15,204 nucleotides of DNA from CAG-791 sp045113775 (lineage in GTDB: Bacteria > Bacillota > Clostridia > Lachnospirales > Lachnospiraceae), in assembly GCA_045113775.1 (NCBI GenBank), contig JBGUJH010000124.1, positions 1-15,204 of the forward strand. Reading direction: 5' to 3'. Of this stretch, positions 7,609 through 14,701 are shown one piece after another; the stretch's first letter is position 1; the number at the start of each line of letters is the position of its first letter. The notes below the pieces were generated by a model. It ran no database searches. It saw nothing but the letters and a program-made list of their open reading frames with translations, and was not told where the DNA came from. Position numbers and translations under genes: made by a program.

Positions 7609-8789
7609 TATCGTTCCTCCCTCTTTGTTCCACATTTAGGGCAAAACTTGCCAGGGCGTTCAAATACATATCCGCACTTGCTGCAACTAATGTGTTTTTG
7701 AACAGGATGTCCGCATTCATCACAAAAAGCCATCCCTGGTATCAATTTTGCTCCACACTCTTCACAGAACAAATCAGTGCCTGCGGCAAATGGTTTTCCT
7801 AAAGGCTGCATACTCGAAAGGGTTTCATTGAAAACGCCACCTACTGTTGATCCAACTGCACCTCCTACACCAGCCATCATTCCAAGGCCAATACCAGCGC
7901 TGCTGAAGTTTCCAGATCCTTCATTCTGTGCAAGATGCTCTACCACGTCAAAGCCTCGCTCTTGCTGGTATGTATAGCCTTCAATTTGACGCTTCTGCGC
8001 AAGGCCTTGTGATTCAATAACCATCTTTTGGGCTTCCGTCTGCTGATCTATTATTCCAACCTGCTGACGAATTTTAGCTTCTCTGATATCTGCGTACTGC
8101 CTGAAATGCAGGTCTTTAAATTTTTCGTATTGCGGATCTCCGTCTGGTTTTACTATGCGTGTAACAAAAAAGCGCTCAAGTGAAATGCCGTACTCAGAAA
8201 AATCTGGAAGCAGTTTATTCCTTAGTGCATCAGAAAATTCATTAAGGTGTTCATCAACTTCAAAGATGCTAATGCTGCTTGTCTTAAAAGTCTGTGCAAT
8301 ATATGACTTTACTCTAGCCATCAGGAATACTCTAAAATATGATACCAGCCTTTCTCTACTCAAGAACCTTTCTGTACCTACAAGCCTGATTAATAGTTTT
8401 TTTGAATCCTCTACACGAAGGCTCATTTCACCGCCGGCACCAACAGAAATCGGGAACCCATAAGAAGGTTCCATATATTGGACTTTACTGTCCGTTCCCC
8501 ATGGTATAGCCATCTGCTCCACTTTATTAATAAAATATACTTCGCAGTGAAACGCAGATACTCCTCCCGTCGGAATATTAATTACATTACGCAACAATGG
8601 AATATTCTGAGTTTCGAGAGTATACTTTCCAGAGCCAAACAGATCCAATGGTTGGCCATTCAAAAAGAAAATCGCCTCTTGAGATTCATGAACAATCAGT
8701 TGTGAATTCGTATTAAAGTCCTCTGCAGGGTGTTTCCAAATAAAGGTACTATTGTCTCCTTCATATTTGATTACTTGCTGTATTGGCAT
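7608..8789 (-). CDS. SPFH-domain protein with C-terminal double zinc ribbons (YdjI / 'virion core protein'-like)
   Basis: The 393-residue product has an N-terminal SPFH (band 7/stomatin-like) domain, about residues 20-235. It carries the characteristic opening of the YdjI-like branch: IWKHPAEDF, then SQLIVHESQEAIFF, then GSGKYTLETQNIP. A Gln/Glu-rich helical stalk follows (about 225-285), then a Gly/Ala-rich flexible stretch (about 290-325). Four CxxC pairs come last (Cys342/345, 356/359, 369/372, 383/386), which would form two zinc ribbons. No N-terminal membrane anchor is visible, so membrane association would be peripheral or via a partner. GGGGAGGA, eight bases upstream, fixes the ATG. 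Relatives such as B. subtilis YdjI lie in envelope-stress operons with PspA-like and zinc-ribbon proteins. A membrane-stress role here is inferred from that and from the coupled membrane protein gene downstream. Confidence 0.9.
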   Translation of the reverse strand: MPIQQVIKYEGDNSTFIWKHPAEDFNTNSQLIVHESQEAIFFLNGQPLDLFGSGKYTLETQNIPLLRNVINIPTGGVSAFHCEVYFINKVEQMAIPWGTDSKVQYMEPSYGFPISVGAGGEMSLRVEDSKKLLIRLVGTERFLSRERLVSYFRVFLMARVKSYIAQTFKTSSISIFEVDEHLNEFSDALRNKLLPDFSEYGISLERFFVTRIVKPDGDPQYEKFKDLHFRQYADIREAKIRQQVGIIDQQTEAQKMVIESQGLAQKRQIEGYTYQQERGFDVVEHLAQNEGSGNFSSAGIGLGMMAGVGGAVGSTVGGVFNETLSSMQPLGKPFAAGTDLFCEECGAKLIPGMAFCDECGHPVQKHISCSKCGYVFERPGKFCPKCGTKREER

Positions 8790-8855
8790 CTACTAAGTCC
8801 TCCCCTATACATGTTTGTCTCTATCGTTCGTAGGATTAGCTCAATCACATAGCAT

Positions 8856-8884
8856 AGTATAACATCTCAAAAATGCTTATTCTA
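8856..8884 (-). promoter_or_regulatory. Tentative promoter of the SPFH cassette
   Basis: The minus strand has TATACT (8856-8861) about 67 bases before the SPFH start. The best -35 at 17 bases is only TAGAAT (8879-8884). The -10 is good, but the -35 is poor, so an extra sigma factor or activator is possible. No palindrome that would serve as an operator was found. Confidence 0.3.
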
Positions 8885-8996
8885 TAGACCTAATTGTTTC
8901 CCGTTCGACTTGGCTATTTTTTCGACCAGTTGGATTTCAGCTTGGATATGTGCTGAACCACACAAGATGAACATCCTGAACGCTTGACCGCTATAT

Positions 8997-9077
8997 AATG
9001 GACGTAATTTTTTATTTGGGTTTGCAGAAGACCGCCAGGATGCAATATATGCACCTGGCGGCCTTCTGCGTCCCATT
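8997..9077. repeat. Composite inverted-repeat structure, function unknown
   Basis: An inner hairpin spans 9024-9069. GCAGAAG pairs with CTTCTGC, then after one mismatch CCGCCAGG pairs with CCTGGCGG, and after one bulged base TGCA pairs with TGCA around a five-base loop. It is enclosed by a second short stem: AATGGAC (8997-9003) pairs with GTCCCATT (9070-9077) with one bulged C. This leaves a roughly 20-base T-rich single-stranded segment (9004-9023) on one side. No T-run follows the inner hairpin on either strand, so it is not a standard terminator, though it lies just after the stop at 9095. It could be a 3'-UTR structure, a small RNA or a REP/MITE-like element. The rest of 8790-9094 shows nothing coding that I trust. 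Confidence 0.6.
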
Positions 9078-9094
9078 ATCAATTTTCTTACTAC

Positions 9095-9391
9095 TTAACT
9101 CTCGATCTCTTTTTTCAACTCTTTCAGTGGCTCCATCAAATCCGATATTTTAGTCAGCGATTTGATGAGATCGTCAACATCTTCGATCCTGTATCCGTTA
9201 ATCGGGAAATTGATTAGGACATTGTCCCTGTTCATCTCGAGCGAAGGCATCGCCACGTTTTTAGGCGATACATACGCTACTGTATCGACCCCATCGTTAT
9301 AGATCTTTATTAGATAATCATCGGAATTGTAAACTCTTATTTTGAACGAGCCTTCTTTCTTGTGGATCAATTTAAAGTCGGTGCTTCTCAA
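9095..9391 (-). CDS. Small hypothetical protein (98 aa, TTG start)
   Basis: I do not recognise this gene. It encodes 98 residues from a TTG at 9391. The start is backed by GAGGAGG (9399-9405), seven bases upstream, which is the best evidence that the frame is real. The N-terminal two thirds look beta-rich with alternating charged and hydrophobic residues (FKIRVYNSDDYLIKIYNDG). The last ~28 residues form an amphipathic charged helix ending in PLKELKKEIES. No signal peptide, membrane helix or cysteine is present. It stands alone: more than 450 bases to the redox gene on one side and 305 bases to the SPFH gene on the other, with the inverted-repeat structure right after its stop. It might belong to a small mobile or accessory element. 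Confidence 0.65.
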   Translation of the reverse strand: MRSTDFKLIHKKEGSFKIRVYNSDDYLIKIYNDGVDTVAYVSPKNVAMPSLEMNRDNVLINFPINGYRIEDVDDLIKSLTKISDLMEPLKELKKEIES

Positions 9392-9771
9392 AGTCGTTCC
9401 TCCTCGTAATCAATTTCCTGTCCGCTTACGTCGGCGTCCAGTCACTTCTGTCATAACACGCTTATCATACTCCATTTTTTGAAACTGCTAACAGGGGTTG
9501 TTGCGAAATTCTACTATCGATACTGCAATTATAAACTTTCTGTGAGAAAACCAAGCCGAGGCTAATAGACGGATTTTCAATGATGTGAAAACTTTCTGCA
9601 TGTTACAATCATATTGAGACAGATATGCTCTCATTATAAGTCCGAGCAACTTGAAATTCACCAAGATCGTGCCGCACGACACTGAGTATATTGGAAACTA
9701 CTATTCCGATGAGATACTTGCTGAGATGGAGAAAAACAGATGACAGAAGAGGTATCAGTGTCACACAAAAA
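9392..9771. other. Intergenic zone with degenerate reading-frame fragments
   Basis: No intact gene is visible here. On the plus strand one frame reads as protein-like text (RYALIISPSN then TKIVPHDTEYIGNYY, ending EMEKNR) to a stop at 9741-9743. It is interrupted upstream by stops at 9615-9617 and near 9541, which suggests the decayed 3' end of a gene. An ATGA overlap at 9740 would open a 12-codon frame that stops in the terminator. On the minus strand a 21-codon frame (9475 to 9410) with a very basic tail (GRRRKR) stops just before the ribosome binding site of the 98-residue gene. It has no ribosome binding site of its own. The promoter of the 98-residue gene should lie here, but no convincing boxes were found. 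Confidence 0.35.
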
Positions 9772-9822
9772 AGAGTAAAAAAGAACCGGAAGGCTCTCAA
9801 CCTTCCGGTTCTCTTTTACTCT
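9772..9822 (-). terminator. Strong, near-symmetrical rho-independent terminator
   Basis: A perfect 12-bp stem, AGAACCGGAAGG/CCTTCCGGTTCT (9782-9793 with 9801-9812), closes a seven-base loop. It is extended past one mismatch by nine more A/T-rich pairs (9772-9780 with 9814-9822). On the minus strand the stem is followed by a run of T, so it terminates the redox gene ending at 9858. On the plus strand a shorter T-run (TCTTTTACT) follows, so it may work in both directions. Confidence 0.9.
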
Positions 9823-9857
9823 ATATATCCATTTCTAACCCTAAAAGGCTCTGCTTC

Positions 9858-12800
9858 TCACAGTCCCAGTTTCTCTTTGAGTTCTCTCGTGATGTCATAT
9901 GCACTGTACAGGATCGGAATCTCGTAAGTCTCTTCCCTACTGTGCTGTGCATCCCAAACCTGTGCGAAGTATGGATTCTTCCGGGCGATAGCCGGATATT
10001 TCCAGGATTTATTCAGGCACTGCGGGCACCAGTGTCCGCCATGCAGCACTGAATTGACCGATGCCTTGAAGGAATGCCCGAATGCGCACTTCCAATCGAC
10101 CGGCTTGTCTATGTCTTTGCCCGGTGCCGCATCTTCAAAGGCCCCGCCGCGGTACGCAGCTGCTTCCTGAAGGTCTGTTCCATTCAGGTTTTCCAGTCCC
10201 TTTTCTTCGTTGTAACCATGATTCAGGAAGGACTCCTCTTCGCTGGGATGATGCATCTCAAGCGGTCTTTCCTTCAGCATTTCCTCCTCGGAGCCAAAGA
10301 AAGCATTGATCCAATCCGTCTCGTGGTTTTCCTTCATCCACAGGTATCCCATCCGCTTCTTCGCGATCTCAATGTTATGAGCACGCATTCCTTCCGCAGT
10401 GGGCATCATGGCAGCGATCATCGGATTCTTCATCATCCTTTCGATCTCACCGGAAACGCCTGCCCAATAATACTGTGCCGGGATGCAGCGGAAGTGCAGA
10501 TACTGGTCGAGCAGATCCGAGTCAGTGTAGTACTGACCGTGGAAATTGAAGCGCGCCTGCATCTGAGGATCGGTTGTCTCGGCAAAAGAAAGACCCATCG
10601 GTTTTAACATAATATCCGAGAGTTCCCAGCATGCAAGTCTGTATCCTTTGCCGCTGCTCAGGTTATACGCTTTTCTCCAGAAACTCTCGTCCACCCAGTC
10701 CTCGCACAGGTTGGCCATGCAGATACCGGATTCGATGGAAGTGCTCCACTCCAGCACGTTATTGACAGGCTGATGGAAGATGATCGGCTCCTCGCCTGCA
10801 CCTTCTGCGCTGGGATGCTGCCCTGTCTGACGGATCGATACCCAATACTTGAGTCCGCTGGCAAATACTTCCGCCTCAGAGAACACCTTGGAGAGCGCGT
10901 AATAGTCGTGGATGGACGGGAACATAGGGTCGCCCACCCGTCCGAAGTGCACCGGCTCGAGGCGGCTTCCGGTCATGGCTACTGTGCCTACATAGGCGAA
11001 ATGTACTTTGTCCGGATCGGGCTGCTCTTTGATCGCTTTGATGATGTTCAGAGTCGAGCCGATATTTGTGTACAGTGTCTTCTCCGGATATGCATCTGCC
11101 GCAGGCGATACCATCGCGCCGATGTGCAGCACATAATCTGCTCCATCAACACACTTCTTGATCGTATCGTAATCCGTCATGTCTCCCCAGATGATCTCCA
11201 GTGCCGGACAGCGATACTTCTTGAGAAGCTCTTTGTTCTTTGTGGAAGGACGGGCCAAAATCCTGGTAACGAAACGGTTGCTCCTGGAGAGCAGCTGCTT
11301 CATGGTCTCCTGTCCCATGGTACCGGTCGCACCGGTCACGAATACGACTTTCTTCGGACGAAGCGCATAGGCGTGTTCCTGAGGATCGTCGAACTTCAGT
11401 GCCGCGTCAAAACCTTCTCGCGTTGCATTGAGCGCCCTGCGCGCTCCGGCCGCGTCGCCGATTTCATAATAAGCCACCCCGTTCTCGTAGCAGGCAGCTG
11501 CCAAAGCACTGCCGTCCCTCTTCCTGGATCCGACAGCCATTACGGCATAATCACATGGATAGCTTACCTCCGCGCCATCCTTTTCACCGATCACTTCACC
11601 GTCGCGGATCTCCTTCACCGTCACGCCTGTCACGGGAACGATGCCGGCCGCATACACACTCTCATTCACGCAGATCTTTCTGGGTGCACCGAGATCTGCG
11701 CAGATCTCAGGCAGCATCTCCAAAACAGTGACGGATGCGCCTTTCTCAGCCAGATATTCAGCAGTCTCCACGCCGACCATACCGCCGCCGATCACGACAG
11801 CCTTGCCGCTCACAACTGCTTTGCCGTTCAGCACGTCATGCGAATTGACGACAAACGCCTTGTCGTTGCCGGGCACAGGAACCACGATCGGCTCTGCTCC
11901 GATAGCATTGATGAGAGTATGAGGTTTGATCTCCGCAATCAGTGCGGGGGTCACCGGTGTATTCAGGCGGATTTCAACGCCCATCTTCTCAGCCTGCTTG
12001 GCCATAAGCAGTACGGCGTCTTTCATCTCGCCCTTTCTGGGGGCTTCTCCGGCTGTCACAAACTGGCCGCCGAGCTTTCCGGAAGCCTCACACAGGATCG
12101 GATTATGTCCGCGCTGCTTCAGTACGATCGCCGCTTCCAGGCCGCCGATTCCGCCGCCTGCGACCAGAACAGTCTCGGGAGTCTCTGTTTTGACAATGGC
12201 GCACTCCGCCTCACGCCCTACGGCGGGATTTCTCAGGCATGTGATGTGCTCCACATTTGTGTCGGCAAAACAATCATAGCAGCCCTGGTTGCACCCGACG
12301 CAGTAGACTACATCTTCTGTACGGCCTTCCCTGATCTTGTTTACGAAGTCGGGATCGGCCAGCTGCGCGCGGCCCATGACGACCATGTCCACCTTATCCT
12401 CTTCGAGGATCTCCTCAGCAAGCTGTGCTGTATTGATTCTGCCAACGCCGATCGTCAGCATGCCGGTTTCCTTGCGGATCCGGGCAGCGTTGTCAATGTT
12501 GAAGGCTTTGGGAATATCTACAGGAGGGACTTCAAATTTCAAGCCTGCGGAGATAATGTTGCCTCTTGAGACATCCAGCACGTCTACGCCTGCAGCTCCT
12601 GCCATCGCGCAGAAGGAGATAACCTCCTCGATTGTCAGTCCGCCTTCGAGATAATCGTCGTGCGCATCGATCCTCATAAACAGCGGCATCCCTTCCGGAA
12701 TGTTCTCACGGATCGCGCGGATGCATGCGAGCGGGAATTTAGCCCGGTTTTCCAGACTCCCGCCGTACTCATCCGTCCTGTGGTTGATCCCGCCGGACAG

Positions 12801-13319
12801 GAAGGAATGGGGAAGGTAGTTGTGCGCGCAGTGGAATTCGATGCAGTCAAAACCTGCCTCCACGGCTCTCGCTGCAGCCGCGCCGTAGCAGGCGACAATC
12901 TCTTCGATCTGCTCTTTCGTGATCCCGGGAAGCGTGATCTCCGGTGACACAGGCATGTCAGACGCGACCAGAATCTGGGCAGTCTGGTCCATACCGACAG
13001 CAAGGGAACCCTGCCAGAGCTGGATTCCGGCATTTCCGCCGGCTTTGTGGATCGCATCTGTGAGTCTCTTCAGACCGGGAATGTATTTGTCATCACTGAT
13101 GGAAAGAAAATGGCGAGGTGCACTGGGTGTGTGCACACTGGCAACTTCGACGATGTTCAAGCCGCTGCCACCCTTAACGCGCGCGACATGATAGTCGATC
13201 AGCTTATCGGTTACATAGCTGTCGTTTCCGGAAAACTTTGTTCCCATAGCCGGCAGCACAATGCGGTGAGGCAGCTGCAGGTCTCTGATCCTGATTGGGG
13301 AAAACAGTTTATCAAACAT
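9858..13319 (-). CDS. Fused Old Yellow Enzyme / Fe-S / FAD reductase / extended SDR / zinc-ribbon protein
   Basis: This uninterrupted 1153-residue product joins two enzymes. Residues 1-335 form an Old Yellow Enzyme-type FMN barrel; Tyr168 in HNYLPHSFLSG aligns by eye with the active-site Tyr of 2,4-dienoyl-CoA reductase, and NHRTDEYGGSLENR follows. Cys340, 343, 347 and 361 (CxxCxxxC...C) would bind a 4Fe-4S cluster. Residues 383-645 bind FAD and NAD(P)H (GGGIGGLEAA at 388-397, GGGMVGVE at 511-518). This first part resembles FadH, BaiCD and BaiH. Residues 656 to about 1000 form an extended SDR with TGATGTMG (662-669) and YALSK (807-811), similar to epimerases and 3-beta-hydroxysteroid dehydrogenases. 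A C-terminal zinc-ribbon-like part has Cys1078, GH at 1081-1082 and CPQC at 1098-1101. GGAG, seven bases upstream, supports the start. It is likely a cytosolic ene-reductase coupled to a keto/hydroxyl dehydrogenase; the substrate is unknown. Confidence 0.93.
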   Translation of the reverse strand: MFDKLFSPIRIRDLQLPHRIVLPAMGTKFSGNDSYVTDKLIDYHVARVKGGSGLNIVEVASVHTPSAPRHFLSISDDKYIPGLKRLTDAIHKAGGNAGIQLWQGSLAVGMDQTAQILVASDMPVSPEITLPGITKEQIEEIVACYGAAAARAVEAGFDCIEFHCAHNYLPHSFLSGGINHRTDEYGGSLENRAKFPLACIRAIRENIPEGMPLFMRIDAHDDYLEGGLTIEEVISFCAMAGAAGVDVLDVSRGNIISAGLKFEVPPVDIPKAFNIDNAARIRKETGMLTIGVGRINTAQLAEEILEEDKVDMVVMGRAQLADPDFVNKIREGRTEDVVYCVGCNQGCYDCFADTNVEHITCLRNPAVGREAECAIVKTETPETVLVAGGGIGGLEAAIVLKQRGHNPILCEASGKLGGQFVTAGEAPRKGEMKDAVLLMAKQAEKMGVEIRLNTPVTPALIAEIKPHTLINAIGAEPIVVPVPGNDKAFVVNSHDVLNGKAVVSGKAVVIGGGMVGVETAEYLAEKGASVTVLEMLPEICADLGAPRKICVNESVYAAGIVPVTGVTVKEIRDGEVIGEKDGAEVSYPCDYAVMAVGSRKRDGSALAAACYENGVAYYEIGDAAGARRALNATREGFDAALKFDDPQEHAYALRPKKVVFVTGATGTMGQETMKQLLSRSNRFVTRILARPSTKNKELLKKYRCPALEIIWGDMTDYDTIKKCVDGADYVLHIGAMVSPAADAYPEKTLYTNIGSTLNIIKAIKEQPDPDKVHFAYVGTVAMTGSRLEPVHFGRVGDPMFPSIHDYYALSKVFSEAEVFASGLKYWVSIRQTGQHPSAEGAGEEPIIFHQPVNNVLEWSTSIESGICMANLCEDWVDESFWRKAYNLSSGKGYRLACWELSDIMLKPMGLSFAETTDPQMQARFNFHGQYYTDSDLLDQYLHFRCIPAQYYWAGVSGEIERMMKNPMIAAMMPTAEGMRAHNIEIAKKRMGYLWMKENHETDWINAFFGSEEEMLKERPLEMHHPSEEESFLNHGYNEEKGLENLNGTDLQEAAAYRGGAFEDAAPGKDIDKPVDWKCAFGHSFKASVNSVLHGGHWCPQCLNKSWKYPAIARKNPYFAQVWDAQHSREETYEIPILYSAYDITRELKEKLGL

Positions 13320-13411
13320 ACGGCATCTCCTTTTCCTTATATAAACTGGGTTTTCGGGGAAAAAGCTTTGTCTCCCCTCTGTGTTAAATCAAGGATAGCA
13401 CGTACAGTTTT

Positions 13412-13440
13412 GTCATAGACCATATCGGAATTTGGACCAA
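13412..13440 (-). promoter_or_regulatory. Tentative promoter of the fused redox gene
   Basis: On the minus strand TTGGTC (13435-13440) and TATGAC (13412-13417) are separated by 17 bases, which would give a leader of about 85 bases. Both boxes are imperfect. TACAGT (13403-13408), a half-site of the palindrome in the divergent promoter, lies at the expected transcription start. This would let the MerR-type protein bind here too, but a single half-site of this length can occur by chance. Confidence 0.3.
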
Positions 13441-13531
13441 TTATCAGGGATTATTTTTGTGCATTGTGCGTAGCCTGACCGCTCCGGACCGCTTTCTGCA
13501 CCGCTTTTCGGTCTGCGTCCACGCGTTCTTA

Positions 13532-13560
13532 TTGTAAAACCATACAGTCGACTGTATACT
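13532..13560 (+). promoter_or_regulatory. Promoter of the MerR-family regulator gene
   Basis: TTGTAA (13532-13537) and TATACT (13555-13560) are separated by 17 bases, predicting a start near 13567 and a leader of about 44 bases. The spacing is normal rather than the 19 bases typical of MerR-activated promoters. Binding at the overlapping palindrome should therefore repress rather than activate. Confidence 0.65.
13542..13557. promoter_or_regulatory. Perfect 16-bp palindrome, likely regulator operator
   Basis: ATACAGTCGACTGTAT is a perfect dyad centred between 13549 and 13550. It covers most of the spacer and the first half of the -10 box of the regulator's own promoter. Position and symmetry fit the operator of a dimeric MerR-type protein encoded just downstream. 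The binding itself is inferred. Confidence 0.6.
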
Positions 13561-13577
13561 TTTATCAAGACAGTCAT

Positions 13578-13597
13578 TTTCGATCAAAATATCGAAA
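13578..13597. repeat. Short inverted repeat in the regulator's leader
   Basis: TTTCGAT (13578-13584) and ATCGAAA (13591-13597) flank six bases, immediately before the ribosome binding site AGGAG (13599-13603). It could be a second operator or a small mRNA hairpin affecting translation. No function can be shown from sequence alone. Confidence 0.4.
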
Positions 13598-13610
13598 CAG
13601 GAGCTTGATC

Positions 13611-14606
13611 ATGAAGCTGAAAGAGTTGTGTGAGAGAACCGGTATTACAAAGAGAAATGTTCATTATTATATCAAAGAAGGGCTGCTTGTCCCCCGCAAG
13701 GAACTTGGAAATGGTTATTACGAGTTCTCACAAGAAGACTGTGACCGTCTCCTTATGATCCGTTCCCTGAGAAACGCGGGCTTCTCGATCCTCCAGATCC
13801 GGTCGATTTTAAGTAAGCCCTCCACTTCCGGTTACTACATAAATCTCCGCCTCAAGGAACTCAAGTCAGAAATAGAGCATGCAAATTCTGTGATCACCGC
13901 TTTGTCCTATATACAGGAGCATCTTCCTCTGCACATCCGCTACCAGAAGCTGGAAGAACTTGTCCGAGAAGCCGGGATTCCGTTATCCGAACCCAGAGAA
14001 ACGATCGCGCAGGATTTTGAAACCTATGACAACGACCTGATCAATCGTTTTCTGTGGGAAAGCTTCCTCCCTGATACGCCCATGACAGACTATCAGGAAT
14101 ACCTGTGGAGCAAGGTGATCCGATTTTCAAACGGCCACTGTTCCCGCGACTACCAGCTGCTCAGCCAGGCACTTCATCGCTTCAGCCCCGAGCAGATCGA
14201 AAAGGTCTTCGCAGGGAACAGGGAACTGCACAACGAGGTCATTTTCCTGTCCCCTGAGCATTATGCGGACTATGCGCGGAAAATGACCGCAAATATCAAG
14301 GCGTTTCTGGATTCTCCCAGCCTGGTCCTTGACTGGAAGTCAAAATATCTTTCTTTCACAGCTCCTCAGGCCAGGCTCTATGACTCTGAGATCGCCATAA
14401 CAATGGAAGAACTAAGTCCCTCCTTTAAAGCCTACAGGACCAACATCCACGAGACCTGCCAAATTGCTTACGACTGGATCATGTCTGACGACAGCCATAG
14501 TCTTCTTGAGCAGATGAAGCAGGAGCTGGGCTCCCTGTTTGACATTGAGAATTGCAGCCACGGAGAGCTGCAGGCTATGTCTGTGCAGGCGAATCACCAT
14601 ATATAA
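13611..14606 (+). CDS. MerR-family transcriptional regulator
   Basis: The 331-residue product begins with a MerR winged helix-turn-helix: LKELCERTGITKRNVHYYIK is the helix-turn-helix and the wing includes GNGYYEFS, together about residues 1-70. A dimerisation helix follows (about 75-115, KELKSEIEHANSVITALSYI). The remaining ~215 residues, rich in aromatic residues and His, form a long C-terminal region that is probably effector-binding; I cannot assign it to a named ligand class. No conserved metal-binding cysteine pair is seen, which argues against a classical metal sensor. AGGAG lies seven bases before the ATG at 13611; the in-frame TTG at 13605 is too close to it. It is divergent from the fused redox gene, whose expression it probably controls, and its own promoter contains a palindrome. 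Confidence 0.9.
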   Translation: MKLKELCERTGITKRNVHYYIKEGLLVPRKELGNGYYEFSQEDCDRLLMIRSLRNAGFSILQIRSILSKPSTSGYYINLRLKELKSEIEHANSVITALSYIQEHLPLHIRYQKLEELVREAGIPLSEPRETIAQDFETYDNDLINRFLWESFLPDTPMTDYQEYLWSKVIRFSNGHCSRDYQLLSQALHRFSPEQIEKVFAGNRELHNEVIFLSPEHYADYARKMTANIKAFLDSPSLVLDWKSKYLSFTAPQARLYDSEIAITMEELSPSFKAYRTNIHETCQIAYDWIMSDDSHSLLEQMKQELGSLFDIENCSHGELQAMSVQANHHI

Positions 14607-14637
14607 AAGCGATATTTTGCCAGATGATTTTCAAAGA

Positions 14638-14674
14638 AAAAAGCGATGATGCTCACTGCATCACCGCTTTATTT
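14638..14674. terminator. Bidirectional terminator between converging genes
   Basis: GCGATGATGC (14643-14652) pairs with GCATCACCGC (14658-14667) with one A/C mismatch and a five-base loop. It is flanked by A-rich sequence on the left and TTTATTT on the right. It lies 36 bases past the regulator stop and 35 bases past the stop of the minus-strand gene ending at 14702. On the minus strand it is followed by a run of six T. Confidence 0.8.
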
Positions 14675-14701
14675 ATGTTATCTATGTGTAATATGAGACT
14701 C

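Noticed and set aside
8997..9077. Retron-type non-coding RNA
   Set aside because: The hairpin inside an outer stem is suggestive, but no reverse transcriptase gene is present in the window and the outer stem is only seven pairs.
8882..9082. 66-codon minus-strand frame
   Set aside because: Its first half lies in the nested inverted repeat, there is no ribosome binding site, and the composition (RRRPP) is not protein-like.
10773..12569. Long plus-strand open frame of 598 codons
   Set aside because: It is entirely antisense to the motif-rich fused redox gene. Its Cys/His/Arg-heavy composition and lack of recognisable motifs are typical of a shadow frame in GC-richer coding DNA.
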